The notes below the pieces were generated by a model. The model searched no databases, was not told the DNA's origin, and worked only from the letters and a program-made list of their open reading frames with translations. Shown one piece after another: positions 24,196-37,734 of a stretch of 64,000 nt of DNA. Position 1 is the first letter of the stretch. Each line of letters begins with the position of its first letter. A program made the position numbers and the translations under genes. Source of the stretch: Auanema rhodensis (taxonomy: Eukaryota; Nematoda; Chromadorea; Rhabditida; Rhabditidae); the NCBI GenBank assembly GCA_964057225.1, contig OZ059896.1, positions 1,240,001 to 1,304,000 of the forward strand, given 5' to 3'.

Positions 24196-26758
24196 TTAGT
24201 TATGATCGTTTGAAAAATGATGCATTAGTGTATGTTGAGTTTCCATGTACACTCAAAATTGCTTCCAAAAACATTTTGACAAAAATTTTTTCAAAAAATT
24301 TCAAAATAATTTAGCAAAAAGTAGATGTTTTTAGATTCCTTTTTTTGAGGCAAAAACGATGGACAATGTTATTCAACGAAAAAATTAATTCTTCAGGGTG
24401 AAAATCGAGGATATAAGTGTGAACTTATATCAGTTGATATCTCGGTGCATTTTTAAGCTAGCGCAAATCTGATAACATAGATCGACGCAGCTTAAAAGTC
24501 CGCATCGAATGCACTATACTACATGGAGAAACGCTCATCACAAAAATTAGTTATGATCGTTTGAAAAATGATGCATTAGTGTATGTTGAGTTTCCATGTA
24601 CACTCAAAATTGCTTCCAAAAACATTTTGACAAAAATTTTTTCGAAAAATTTCAAAATAATTTAGCAAAAAGTAGATGTTTTTAGATTCCTTTTTTCGAG
24701 GCAAAAACGATGGACAATGTTATTCAACGAAAAAATTAATTCTTCAGGGTGAAAATCGAGGATATAAGTGTGAACTTATATCAGTTGATATCTCGGTGCA
24801 TTTTTAAGCTAGCGCAAATCTGATAACATAGATCGACGCAGCTTAAAAGTCCGCATCGAAAGCACTATACTACATTAAGAAAAGCTTAATACAAAAATTA
24901 GTTATGATCGTTTGAAAAATGATGCATTAGTGTATGTTGAGTTTCCATGCTTAAAAGTCCGCATCGAATGCACTATACTACATGGAGAAACGCTCATCAC
25001 AAAAATTAGTTATGATCGTTTGAAAAATGATGCATTAGTGTATGTTGAGTTTCCATGTACACTCAACATTGCTTCCAAAAACATTTTGACAAAATTTTTT
25101 CGAAAAATTTCAAAATAATTTCGCAAAAAGTAGATGTTTTTAGATTCCTTCTTTCAAAGCAAAAACGATGGACAATGTTATTCAACGAAAAAATTAATTC
25201 TTCAGGGTGAAAATCGAGGATATAAGTGTGAACTTATATCAGTTGATATCTCGGTGCATTTTTAAGCTGGCGCAAATCTGATAACACAGATCGACGCAGC
25301 TTAAAAATCCGCATCGAATGCATTATACTACATGGAGAAACGCTCATCACAAAAATTAGTTATGATCGTTTGAAAAATGATGCATTAGTGTATGTTGAGT
25401 TTCCATGTACACTCAACATTGCTTCCAAAAACATTTTGACAAAATTTTTTCGAAAAATTTCAAAATAATTTCGCAAAAAGTAGATGTTTTTAGATTCTTT
25501 TTTTTGAGGCAAAAACGATGGACAATGTTATTCAACGAAAAAATTAATTCTTCAGGGTGAAAATCGAGGATATAAGTGTGAACTTATATCAGTTGATATC
25601 TCGGTGCATTTTTAAGCTAGCGCAAATCTGATAACATAGATCGACGCAGCTTAAAAGTCCGCATCGAGTGCACTATACTACATGGAGAAACGCTCATCAC
25701 AAAAATTAGTTATGATCGTTTGAAAAATGATGCATTAGTGTATGTTGAGTTTCCATGTACACTCAAAATTGCTTCCAAAAACATTTTGACAAAAATTTTT
25801 TCGAAAAATTTCAAAATAATTTAGCAAAAAGTAGATGTTTTTAGATTCCTTTTTTCGAGGCAAAAACGATGGACAATGTTATTCAACGAAAAAATTAATT
25901 CTTCAGGGTGAAAATCGAGGATATAAGTGTGAACTTATATCAGTTGATATCTCGTTGCATTTTTAAGCTAGCGCAAATCTGATAACATAGATCGACGCAG
26001 CTTAAAAGTCCGCATCGAAAGCACTATACTACATTAAGAAAAGCTTAATACAAAAATTAGTTATGATCGTTTGAAAAATGATGCATTAGTGTATGTTGAG
26101 TTTCCATGTACACTCAACATTGCTTCCAAAAACATTTTGACAAAAATTTTTTCGAAAAATTTCAAAATAATTTAGCAAAAAGTAGATGTTTTTAGATTCC
26201 TTTTTTCAAGGCAAAAACGATGGACAATGTTATTCAACGAAAAAATTAATTCTTCAGGGTGAAAATCGAGGATATAAGTGTGAACTTATATCAGATGATA
26301 TCTAGGTGCATTTTTAAGCTAGCGCAAATCTGATAACACAGATCGACGCAGCTTAAAAATCCGCATCGAATGCACTATATTACATTGAGGAAAGCTTAAT
26401 ACAAAAATTAGTTATGACCGTTTGAAAAATGATGCATTAGTGTATGTTGAGTTTCCATGTACACTCAAAATTGCTTCCAAAAACATTTTGACAAAAATTT
26501 TTTCGAAAAATTTCAAAATAATTTAGCAAAAAGTAGATGTTTTTAGATTCCTTCTTTCAAGGCAAAAACGATGGACAATGTTATTCAACGAAAAAATTAA
26601 TTCTTCAGGGTGAAAATCGAGGATATAAGTGTGAACTTATATCAGTTGATATCTCGGTGCATTTTTAAGCTGGCGCAAATCTGATAACACAGATCGACGC
26701 AGCTTAAAAATCCGCATCGAATGCATTATATTACATTGAGGAAAGCTTAATACAAAAA
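24196..26758 (+). repeat. Sub-block of L, copy 1 (2563 bp, includes a truncated unit)
   Basis: Units start at 24196, 24547, 24898 (108 bp), 25006, 25356, 25706, 26057 and 26408, and the lengths sum to 2563 bp. Markers: TTTTTTCAAAAAATTTC in the first unit, CGAAAGCAC in the second, TTTCAAAGC with CTGGCGC in the fourth, GATTCTTTTTTTTGAGG with CGAGTGCAC in the fifth, CTCGTTGC in the sixth, AGATGATATCTAGG in the seventh and GACCGTTTG in the eighth. The eighth unit ends CTGGCGC and CATTATATTACATTGAGG, which differs from its partner at 28971. Confidence 0.9.
24898..25005 (+). repeat. Truncated unit, 108 bp, first copy
   Basis: The unit begins normally (TTAGTTATGATCG) and runs to GTTTCCATG, then jumps straight to CTTAAAAGTCCGC and finishes with the usual CATGGAG end. 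About 243 bases are missing, from unit position 53 to about position 295. At most one base of microhomology (G) is seen at the junction near 24949-24950. The deletion removes the A-tract region and the central inverted repeats. It also fuses two frames into a 68-codon open stretch (24912-25118) that starts at TTG, which is a by-product and not a gene. Confidence 0.95.
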
Positions 26759-29321
26759 TTAGTTATGATCGTTTGAAAAATGATGCATTAGTGTATGTTG
26801 AGTTTCCATGTACACTCAAAATTGCTTCCAAAAACATTTTGACAAAAATTTTTTCAAAAAATTTCAAAATAATTTAGCAAAAAGTAGATGTTTTTAGATT
26901 CCTTTTTTTGAGGCAAAAACGATGGACAATGTTATTCAACGAAAAAATTAATTCTTCAGGGTGAAAATCGAGGATATAAGTGTGAACTTATATCAGTTGA
27001 TATCTCGGTGCATTTTTAAGCTAGCGCAAATCTGATAACATAGATCGACGCAGCTTAAAAGTCCGCATCGAATGCACTATACTACATGGAGAAACGCTCA
27101 TCACAAAAATTAGTTATGATCGTTTGAAAAATGATGCATTAGTGTATGTTGAGTTTCCATGTACACTCAAAATTGCTTCCAAAAACATTTTGACAAAAAT
27201 TTTTTCGAAAAATTTCAAAATAATTTAGCAAAAAGTAGATGTTTTTAGATTCCTTTTTTCGAGGCAAAAACGATGGACAATGTTATTCAACGAAAAAATT
27301 AATTCTTCAGGGTGAAAATCGAGGATATAAGTGTGAACTTATATCAGTTGATATCTCGGTGCATTTTTAAGCTAGCGCAAATCTGATAACATAGATCGAC
27401 GCAGCTTAAAAGTCCGCATCGAAAGCACTATACTACATTAAGAAAAGCTTAATACAAAAATTAGTTATGATCGTTTGAAAAATGATGCATTAGTGTATGT
27501 TGAGTTTCCATGCTTAAAAGTCCGCATCGAATGCACTATACTACATGGAGAAACGCTCATCACAAAAATTAGTTATGATCGTTTGAAAAATGATGCATTA
27601 GTGTATGTTGAGTTTCCATGTACACTCAACATTGCTTCCAAAAACATTTTGACAAAATTTTTTCGAAAAATTTCAAAATAATTTCGCAAAAAGTAGATGT
27701 TTTTAGATTCCTTCTTTCAAAGCAAAAACGATGGACAATGTTATTCAACGAAAAAATTAATTCTTCAGGGTGAAAATCGAGGATATAAGTGTGAACTTAT
27801 ATCAGTTGATATCTCGGTGCATTTTTAAGCTGGCGCAAATCTGATAACACAGATCGACGCAGCTTAAAAATCCGCATCGAATGCATTATACTACATGGAG
27901 AAACGCTCATCACAAAAATTAGTTATGATCGTTTGAAAAATGATGCATTAGTGTATGTTGAGTTTCCATGTACACTCAACATTGCTTCCAAAAACATTTT
28001 GACAAAATTTTTTCGAAAAATTTCAAAATAATTTCGCAAAAAGTAGATGTTTTTAGATTCTTTTTTTTGAGGCAAAAACGATGGACAATGTTATTCAACG
28101 AAAAAATTAATTCTTCAGGGTGAAAATCGAGGATATAAGTGTGAACTTATATCAGTTGATATCTCGGTGCATTTTTAAGCTAGCGCAAATCTGATAACAT
28201 AGATCGACGCAGCTTAAAAGTCCGCATCGAGTGCACTATACTACATGGAGAAACGCTCATCACAAAAATTAGTTATGATCGTTTGAAAAATGATGCATTA
28301 GTGTATGTTGAGTTTCCATGTACACTCAAAATTGCTTCCAAAAACATTTTGACAAAAATTTTTTCGAAAAATTTCAAAATAATTTAGCAAAAAGTAGATG
28401 TTTTTAGATTCCTTTTTTCGAGGCAAAAACGATGGACAATGTTATTCAACGAAAAAATTAATTCTTCAGGGTGAAAATCGAGGATATAAGTGTGAACTTA
28501 TATCAGTTGATATCTCGTTGCATTTTTAAGCTAGCGCAAATCTGATAACATAGATCGACGCAGCTTAAAAGTCCGCATCGAAAGCACTATACTACATTAA
28601 GAAAAGCTTAATACAAAAATTAGTTATGATCGTTTGAAAAATGATGCATTAGTGTATGTTGAGTTTCCATGTACACTCAACATTGCTTCCAAAAACATTT
28701 TGACAAAAATTTTTTCGAAAAATTTCAAAATAATTTAGCAAAAAGTAGATGTTTTTAGATTCCTTTTTTCAAGGCAAAAACGATGGACAATGTTATTCAA
28801 CGAAAAAATTAATTCTTCAGGGTGAAAATCGAGGATATAAGTGTGAACTTATATCAGATGATATCTAGGTGCATTTTTAAGCTAGCGCAAATCTGATAAC
28901 ACAGATCGACGCAGCTTAAAAATCCGCATCGAATGCACTATATTACATTGAGGAAAGCTTAATACAAAAATTAGTTATGACCGTTTGAAAAATGATGCAT
29001 TAGTGTATGTTGAGTTTCCATGTACACTCAAAATTGCTTCCAAAAACATTTTGACAAAAATTTTTTCGAAAAATTTCAAAATAATTTAGCAAAAAGTAGA
29101 TGTTTTTAGATTCCTTCTTTCAAGGCAAAAACGATGGACAATGTTATTCAACGAAAAAATTAATTCTTCAGGGTGAAAATCGAGGATATAAGTGTGAACT
29201 TATATCAGTTGATATCTCGGTGCATTTTTAAGCTAGCGCAAATCTGATAACACAGATCGACGCAGCTTAAAAATCCGCATCGAATGCATTATACTACATG
29301 GAGAAACGCTCATCACAAAAA
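26759..29321 (+). repeat. Sub-block of L, copy 2 (2563 bp, includes a truncated unit)
   Basis: Units start at 26759, 27110, 27461 (108 bp), 27569, 27919, 28269, 28620 and 28971. All private markers of 24196-26758 recur at 2563 bp offset, including the truncation junction. The eighth unit keeps GACCGTTTG but has CTAGCGC and a CATTATACTACATGGAG end. The tandem duplication is recent enough that very few differences are visible. Confidence 0.9.
27461..27568 (+). repeat. Truncated unit, 108 bp, second copy
   Basis: This is identical in structure and junction to the unit at 24898, exactly 2563 bp downstream. The same junction in both shows that the deletion happened once and was copied with its surrounding sub-block. 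The fused open stretch at 27475-27681 is again TTG-initiated and not credible as a gene. Confidence 0.95.
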
Positions 29322-30022
29322 TTAGTTATGATCGTTTGAAAAATGATGCATTAGTGTATGTTGAGTTTCCATGTACACTCAACATTGCTTCCAAAAACAT
29401 TTTGACAAAATTTTTTCGAAAAATTTCAAAATAATTTCGCAAAAAGTAGATGTTTTTAGATTCCTTTTTTTGAGGCAAAAACGATGGACAATGTTATTCA
29501 ACGAAAAAATTAATTCTTCAGGGTGAAAATCGAGGATATAAGTGTGAACTTATATCAGTTAATATCTCGGTGCATTTTTAAGCTAGCGCAAATCTGATAA
29601 CACAGATCGACGCAGCTTAAAAGTCCGCATCGAATGCACTATACTACATTAAGGAAAGCTTGATACAAAAATTAGTTACGATCGTTTGAAAAATGATGCA
29701 TTAGTGTATGTTGGATTTCCATGTACACTCAAAATTGCTTCCAAAAACATTTTGACAAAAATTTTTTCGAAAAATTTCAAAATAATTTAGCAAAAAGTAG
29801 ATGTTTTTAGATTCCTTCTTTCAAGGCAAAAACGATGGACAATGTTATTCAACGAAAAAATTAATTCTTCAGGGTGAAAATCGAGGATATAAGTGTGAAC
29901 TTATATCAGTTGATATCTCGGTGCATTTTTAAGCTAGCGCAAATCTGATAACACAGATCGACGCAGCTTAAAAATCCGCATCGAATGCATTATACTACAT
30001 GGAGAAACGCTCATCACAAAAA

Positions 30023-33000
30023 TTAGTTATGATCGTTTGAAAAATGATGCATTAGTGTATGTTGAGTTTCCATGTACACTCAACATTGCTTCCAAAAACA
30101 TTTTGACAAAATTTTTTCGAAAAATTTCAAAATAATTTCGCAAAAAGTAGATGTTTTTAGATTCCTTTTTTTGAGGCAAAAACGATGGACATTGTTATTC
30201 AACGAAAAAATTAATTCTTCAGGGTGAAAATCGAGGATATAAGTGTGAACTTATATCAGTTGATATCTCGGTGCATTTTTAAGCTAGCGCAAATCTGATA
30301 ACATAGATCGACGCAGCTTAAAAGTCCGCATCGAATGCACTATACTACATGGAGAAACGCTCATCACAAAAATTAGTTATGATCGTTTGAAAAATGATGC
30401 ATTAGGGTATGTTGAGTTTCCATGTACACTCAAAATTGCTTCCAAAAACATTTTGACAAAAATTTTTTCGAAAAATTTCAAAATAATTTAGCAAAAAGTA
30501 GATGTTTTTAGATTCCTTTTTTCGAGGAAAAAACGATGGACAATGTTATTCAACGAAAAAATAAATTCTTCAGGGTGAAAATCGAGGATATAAGTGTGAA
30601 CTTATATCGGTTGATATCTCGGTGCATTTTTAAGCTAGCGCAAATCTGATAACATAGATCGACGCAGCTTAAAAGTCCGCATCGAAAGCACTATACTACA
30701 TTAAGAAAAGCTTAATACAAAAATTAGTTATGATCGTTTGAAAAATGATGCATTAGTGTATGTTGAGTTTCCATGTACACTCAAAATTGCTTCCAAAAAC
30801 ATTTTGACAAAAATTTTTTCGAAAAATTTCAAAATAATTTAGCAAAAAGTAGATGTTTTTAGATTCCTTTTTTCAAGGCAAAAACGATGGACAATGTTAT
30901 TCAACGAAAAAATTAATTCTTCAGGGTGAAAATCGAGGATATAAGTGTGAACTTATATCAGATGATATCTAGGTGCATTTTTAAGCTAGCGCAAATCTGA
31001 TAACACAGATCGACGCAGCTTAAAAATCCGCATCGAATGCACTATATTACATTGAGGAAAGCTTAATACAAAAATTAGTTATGATCGTTTGAAAAATGAT
31101 GCATTAGTGTATGTTGAGTTTCCATGTACACTCAAAATTGCTTCCAAAAACATTTTGACAAAAATTTTTTCGAAAAATTTCAAAATAATTTAGCAAAAAG
31201 TAGATGTTTTTAGATTCCTTCTTTCAAGGCAAAAACGATGGACAATGTTATTCAACGAAAAAATTAATTCTTCAGGGTGAAAATCGAGGATATAAGTGTG
31301 AACTTATATCAGTTGATATCTCGGTGCATTTTTAAGCTAGCGCAAATCTGATAACACAGATCGACGCAGCTTAAAAATCCGCATCGAATGCATTATACTA
31401 CATGGAGAAACGCTCATCACAAAAATTAGTTATGATCGTTTGAAAAATGATGCATTAGTGTATGTTGAGTTTCCATGTACACTCAACATTGCTTCCAAAA
31501 ACATTTTGACAAAATTTTTTCGAAAAATTTCAAAATAATTTCGCAAAAAGTAGATGTTTTTAGATTCCTTTTTTTGAGGCAAAAACGATGGACAATGTTA
31601 TTCAACGAAAAAATTAATTCTTCAGGGTGAAAATCGAGGATATAAGTGTGAACTTATATCAGTTAATATCTCGGTGCATTTTTAAGCTAGCGCAAATCTG
31701 ATAACACAGATCGACGCAGCTTAAAAGTCCGCATCGAATGCACTATACTACATTAAGGAAAGCTTAATACAAAAATTAGTTACGATCGTTTGAAAAATGA
31801 TGCATTAGTGTATGTTGGATTTCCATGTACACTCAAAATTGCTTCCAAAAACATTTTGACAAAAATTTTTTCGAAAAATTTCAAAATAATTTAGCAAAAA
31901 GTAGATGTTTTTAGATTCCTTCTTTCAAGGCAAAAACGATGGACAATGTTATTCAACGAAAAAATTAATTCTTCAGGGTGAAAATCGAGGATATAAGTGT
32001 GAACTTATATCAGTTGATATCTCGGTGCATTTTTAAGCTAGCGCAAATCTGATAACACAGATCGACGCAGCTTAAAAATCCGCATCGAATGCATTATACT
32101 ACATGGAGAAACGCTCATCACAAAAATTAGTTATGATCGTTTGAAAAATGATGCATTAGTGTATGTTGAGTTTCCATGTACACTCAACATTGCTTCCAAA
32201 AACATTTTGACAAAATTTTTTCGAAAAATTTCAAAATAATTTCGCAAAAAGTAGATGTTTTTAGATTCCTTTTTTTGAGGCAAAAACGATGGACAATGTT
32301 ATTCAACGAAAAAATTAATTCTTCAGGGTGAAAATCGAGGATATAAGTGTGAACTTATATCAGTTAATATCTCGGTGCATTTTTAAGCTAGCGCAAATCT
32401 GATAACACAGATCGACGCAGCTTAAAAGTCCGCATCGAATGCACTATACTACATTAAGGAAAGCTTAATACAAAAATTAGTTACGATCGTTTGAAAAATG
32501 ATGCATTAGTGTATGTTGAGTTTCCATGTACACTCAAAATTGCTTCCAAAAACATTTTGACAAAAATTTTTTCGAAAAATTTCAAAATAATTTAGCAAAA
32601 AGTAGATGTTTTTAGATTCCTTCTTTCAAGGCAAAAACGATGGACAATGTTATTCAACGAAAAAATTAATTCTTCAGGGTGAAAATCGAGGATATAAGTG
32701 TGAACTTATATCAGTTGATATCTCGGTGCATTTTTAAGCTAGCGCAAATCTGATAACACAGATCGACGCAGCTTAAAAATCCGCATCGAATGCATTATAC
32801 TACATGGAGAAACGCTCATCACAAAAATTAGTTATGATCGTTTGAAAAATGATGCATTAGTGTATGTTGAGTTTCGATGTACACTCAACATTGCTTCCAA
32901 AAACATTTTGACAAAATTTTTTCGAAAAATTTCAAAATAATTTCGCAAAAAGTAGATGTTTTTAGATTCCTTTTTTTGAGGCAAAAACGATGGACAATGT

Positions 33001-36000
33001 TATTCAACGAAAAAATTAATTCTTCAGGGTGAAAATCGAGGATATAAGTGTGAACTTATATCAGATGATATCTAGGTGCATTTTTAAGCTAGCGCAAATC
33101 TGATAACACAGATCGACGCAGCTTAAAAATCCGCATCGAATGCATTATATTACATTGAGGAAAGCTTAATACAAAAATTAGTTATGATCGTTTGAAAAAT
33201 GATGCATTAGTGTATGTTGAGTTTCCATGTACACTCAAAATTGCTTCCAAAAACATTTTGACAAAAATTTTTTCGAAAAATTTCAAAATAATTTAGCAAA
33301 AAGTAGATGTTTTTAGATTCCTTCTTTCAAGGCAAAAACGATGGACAATGTTATTCAACGAAAAAATTAATTCTTCAGGGTGAAAATCGAGGATATAAGT
33401 GTGAACTTATATCAGTTGATATCTCGGTGCATTTTTAAGCTAGCGCAAATCTGATAACACAGATCGACGCAGCTTAAAAATCCGCATCGAATGCATTATA
33501 CTACATGGAGAAACGCTCATCACAAAAATTAGTTATGATCGTTTGAAAAATGATGCATTAGTGTATGTTGAGTTTCCATGTACACTCAACATTGCTTCCA
33601 AAAACATTTTGACAAAATTTTTTCGAAAAATTTCAAAATAATTTCGCAAAGAGTAGATGTTTTTAGATTCCTTTTTTTGAGGCAAAAACGATGGACAATG
33701 TTATTCAACGAAAAAATTAATTCTTCAGGGTGAAAATCGAGGATATAAGTGTGAACTTATATCAGTTGATATCTCGGTGCATTTTTAAGCTAGCGCAAAT
33801 CTGATAACATAGATCGACGCAGCTTAAAAGTCCGCATCGAATGCACTATACTACATGGAGAAACGCTCATCACAAAAATTAGTTATGATCGTTTGAAAAA
33901 TGATGCATTAGTGTATGTTGAGTTTCCATGTACACTCAACATTGCTTCCAAAAACATTTTGACAAAATTTTTTCGAAAAATTTCAAAATAATTTCGCAAA
34001 AAGTAGATGTTTTTAGATTCCTTCTTTCAAAGCAAAAACGATGGACAATGTTATTCAACGAAAAAATTAATTCTTCAGGGTGAAAATCGAGGATATAAGT
34101 GTGAACTTATATCAGTTGATATCTCGGTGCATTTTTAAGCTGGCGCAAATCTGATAACACAGATCGACGCAGCTTAAAAATCCGCATCGAATGCATTATA
34201 CTACATGGAGAAACGCTCATCACAAAAATTAGTTATGATCGTTTGAAAAATGATGCATTAGTGTATGTTGAGTTTCCATGTACACTCAACATTGCTTCCA
34301 AAAACATTTTGACAAAATTTTTTCGAAAAATTTCAAAATAATTTCGCAAAAAGTAGATGTTTTTAGATTCTTTTTTTTGAGGCAAAAACGATGGACAATG
34401 TTATTCAACGAAAAAATTAATTCTTCAGGGTGAAAATCGAGGATATAAGTGTGAACTTATATCAGTTGATATCTCGGTGCATTTTTAAGCTAGCGCAAAT
34501 CTGATAACATAGATCGACGCAGCTTAAAAGTCCGCATCGAGTGCACTATACTACATGGAGAAACGCTCATCACAAAAATTAGTTATGATCGTTTGAAAAA
34601 TGATGCATTAGTGTATGTTGAGTTTCCATGTACACTCAAAATTGCTTCCAAAAACATTTTGACAAAAATTTTTTCGAAAAATTTCAAAATAATTTAGCAA
34701 AAAGTAGATGTTTTTAGATTCCTTTTTTCGAGGCAAAAACGATGGACAATGTTATTCAACGAAAAAATTAATTCTTCAGGGTGAAAATCGAGGATATAAG
34801 TGTGAACTTATATCAGTTGATATCTCGTTGCATTTTTAAGCTAGCGCAAATCTGATAACATAGATCGACGCAGCTTAAAAGTCCGCATCGAAAGCACTAT
34901 ACTACATTAAGAAAAGCTTAATACAAAAATTAGTTATGATCGTTTGAAAAATGATGCATTAGTGTATGTTGAGTTTCCATGTACACTCAACATTGCTTCC
35001 AAAAACATTTTGACAAAAATTTTTTCGAAAAATTTCAAAATAATTTAGCAAAAAGTAGATGTTTTTGGATTCCTTTTTTCAAGGCAAAAACGATGGACAA
35101 TGTTATTCAACGAAAAAATTAATTCTTCAGGGTGAAAATCGAGGATATAAGTGTGAACTTATATCAGATGATATCTAGGTGCATTTTTAAGCTAGCGCAA
35201 ATCTGATAACACAGATCGACGCAGCTTAAAAATCCGCATCGAATGCACTATATTACATTGAGGAAAGCTTAATACAAAAATTAGTTATGACCGTTTGAAA
35301 AATGATGCATTAGTGTATGTTGAGTTTCCATGTACACTCAAAATTGCTTCCAAAAACATTTTGACAAAAATTTTTTCGAAAAATTTCAAAATAATTTAGC
35401 AAAAAGTAGATGTTTTTAGATTCCTTCTTTCAAGGCAAAAACGATGGACAATGTTATTCAACGAAAAAATTAATTCTTCAGGGTGAAAATCGAGGATATA
35501 AGTGTGAACTTATATCAGTTGATATCTCGGTGCATTTTTAAGCTAGCGCAAATCTGATAACACAGATCGACGCAGCTTAAAAATCCGCATCGAATGCATT
35601 ATACTACATGGAGAAACGCTCATCACAAAAATTAGTTATGATCGTTTGAAAAATGATGCATTAGTGTATGTTGAGTTTCCATGTACACTCAACATTGCTT
35701 CCAAAAACATTTTGACAAAATTTTTTCGAAAAATTTCAAAATAATTTCGCAAAAAGTAGATGTTTTTAGATTCCTTTTTTTGAGGCAAAAACGATGGACA
35801 ATGTTATTCAACGAAAAAATTAATTCTTCAGGGTGAAAATCGAGGATATAAGTGTGAACTTATATCAGTTAATATCTCGGTGCATTTTTAAGCTAGCGCA
35901 AATCTGATAACACAGATCGACGCAGCTTAAAAGTCCGCATCGAATGCACTATACTACATTAAGGAAAGCTTAATACAAAAATTAGTTACGATCGTTTGAA

Positions 36001-36332
36001 AAATGATGCATTAGTGTATGTTGAGTTTCCATGTACACTCAAAATTGCTTCCAAAAACATTTTGACAAAAATTTTTTCGAAAAATTTCAAAATAATTTAG
36101 CAAAAAGTAGATGTTTTTAGATTCCTTTTTTCAAGGCAAAAACGATGGACAATGTTATTCAACGAAAAAATTAATTCTTCAGGGTGAAAATCGAGGATAT
36201 AAGTGTGAACTTATATCAGTTGATATCTCGGTGCATTTTTAAGCTAGCGCAAATCTGATAACACAGATCGACACAGCTTAAAAATCCGCATCGAATGCAT
36301 TATACTACATGGAGAAACGCTCATCACAAAAA
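30023..36332 (+). repeat. Large higher-order block L, copy 2 (6310 bp, shorter form)
   Basis: Units start at 30023, 30373, 30724, 31075, 31426, 31776, 32127, 32477, 32828, 33178, 33529, 33879, 34229, 34579, 34930, 35281, 35632 and 35982. The first nine match 21041-24195. Units 33178 and 33529 (701 bp) stand where copy 1 has the 810 bp 24196-25005. Units 33879-35631 match 25006-26758, or better 27569-29321 at the 3' end. The last two match 29322-30022 apart from TTTTTTCAAGG and GACACAGC. The 2672-bp length difference is exactly one 2563-bp sub-block plus 109 bp. Private changes include ATAAATTCTTC (30373), GCAAAGAGTAG (33529) and TTTTTGGATTCC (34930). Confidence 0.87.
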
Positions 36333-37734
36333 TTAGTTATGATCGTTTGAAAAATGATGCATTAGTGTATGTTGAGTTTCCATGTACACTCAACATTGCT
36401 TCCAAAAACATGTTGACAAAATTTTTTCGAAAAATTTCAAAATAATTTCGCAAAAAGTAGATGTTTTTAGATTGCTTTTTTTGAGGCAAAAACGATGGAC
36501 AATGTTATTCAACGAAAAAATTAATTCTTCAGGGTGAAAATCGAGGATATAAGTGTGAACTTATATCAGATGATATCTAGGTGCATTTTTAAGCTAGCGC
36601 AAATCTGATAACACAGATCGACGCAGCTTAAAAATCCGCATCGAATGCACTATATTACATTGAGGAAAGCTTAATACAAAAATTAGTTATGATCGTTTGA
36701 AAAATGATGCATTAGTGTATGTTGAGTTTCCATGTACACTCAAAATTGCTTCCAAAAACATTTTGACAAAAAATTTTTCGAAAAATTTCAAAATAATTTA
36801 GCACAAAGTAGATGTTTTTAGATTCCTTCTTTCAAGGCAAAAACGATGGACAATGTTATTCAACGAAAAAATTAATTCTTCAGGGTGAAAATCGAGGATA
36901 TAAGTGTGAACTTATATCAGTTGATATCTCGGTGCATTTTTAAGCTAGCGCAAATCTGATAACACAGATCGACGCAGCTTAAAAGTCCGCATCGAATGCA
37001 CTATACTACATTAAGGAAAGCTTAATACAAAAATTAGTTATGATTGTTTGAAAAATGATGCATTAGTGTATGTTGAGTTTCCATGTACACTCAAAATTGC
37101 TTCCAAAAACATTTTGACAAAAATTTTTTCGAAAAATTTCAAAATAATTTAGCAAAAAGTAGATGTTTTTAGATTCCTTCTTTCAAGGCAAAAACGATGG
37201 ACAATGTTATTCAACGAAAAAATTAATTCTTCAGGGTGAAAATCGAGGATATAAGTGTGAACTTATATCAGTTGATATCTCGGTGCATTTTTAAGCTAGC
37301 GCAAATCTGATAACACAGATCGACGCAGCTTAAAAATCCGCATCGAATGCATTATACTACATGGAGAAACGCTCATCACAAAAATTAGTTATGATCGTTT
37401 GAAAAATGATGCATTAGTGTATGTTGAGTTTCCATGTACACTCAACATTGCTTCCAAAAACATTTTGACAAAATTTTTTCGAAAAATTTCAAAATAATTT
37501 CGCAAAAAGTAGATGTTTTTAGATTCCTTTTTTTGAGGCAAAAACGATGGACAATGTTATTCAACGAAAAAATTAATTCTTCAGGGTGAAAATCGAGGAT
37601 ATAAGTGTGAACTTATATCAGTTGATATCTCGGTGCATTTTTAAGCTAGCGCAAATCTGATAACATAGATCGACGCAGCTTAAAAATCCGCATCGAATGC
37701 ACTATACTACATGGAGAAACGCTCATCACAAAAA
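36333..37734 (+). repeat. Four transitional subfamily A units
   Basis: Units start at 36333, 36683, 37034 and 37385. The first has private AAACATGTTGAC and GATTGCTTT with AGATGATATCTAGG. The second has AAAAAATTTTTCG and GCACAAAG. The third is a GATTGTTTG alpha unit. The fourth is beta with GTTGATATC, CATAGATCG and CATGGAG. The last two are the same pair that closes the 2103-bp repeat downstream, for example at 40539-41239. Confidence 0.78.

Larger units (their letters stand above)
21041..30022 (+). repeat. Large higher-order block L, copy 1 (8982 bp)
   Basis: The block holds 27 units, two of them truncated. It reads as nine units (21041-24195), an eight-unit sub-block (24196-26758), the same sub-block again (26759-29321) and two closing units (29322, 29672). 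The first nine units recur at 30023-33177 with an offset of exactly 8982 bp. They share rare markers: ACATTGTTATT (unit 21041), TAGGGTATG with GAGGAAAAAACG and ATCGGTTG (21391), TTAGTTACG with TGTTGGATTTCC (22794) and GTTTCGATG (23846). TTATTTATG at 21742 is private to this copy. Confidence 0.88.

Noticed and set aside
24912-25118. 68-codon open frame (and the same at 27475-27681)
   Set aside because: It starts at TTG, has no in-frame ATG, and exists only because a 243-bp deletion joined two repeat frames. No promoter or coding signature is visible.
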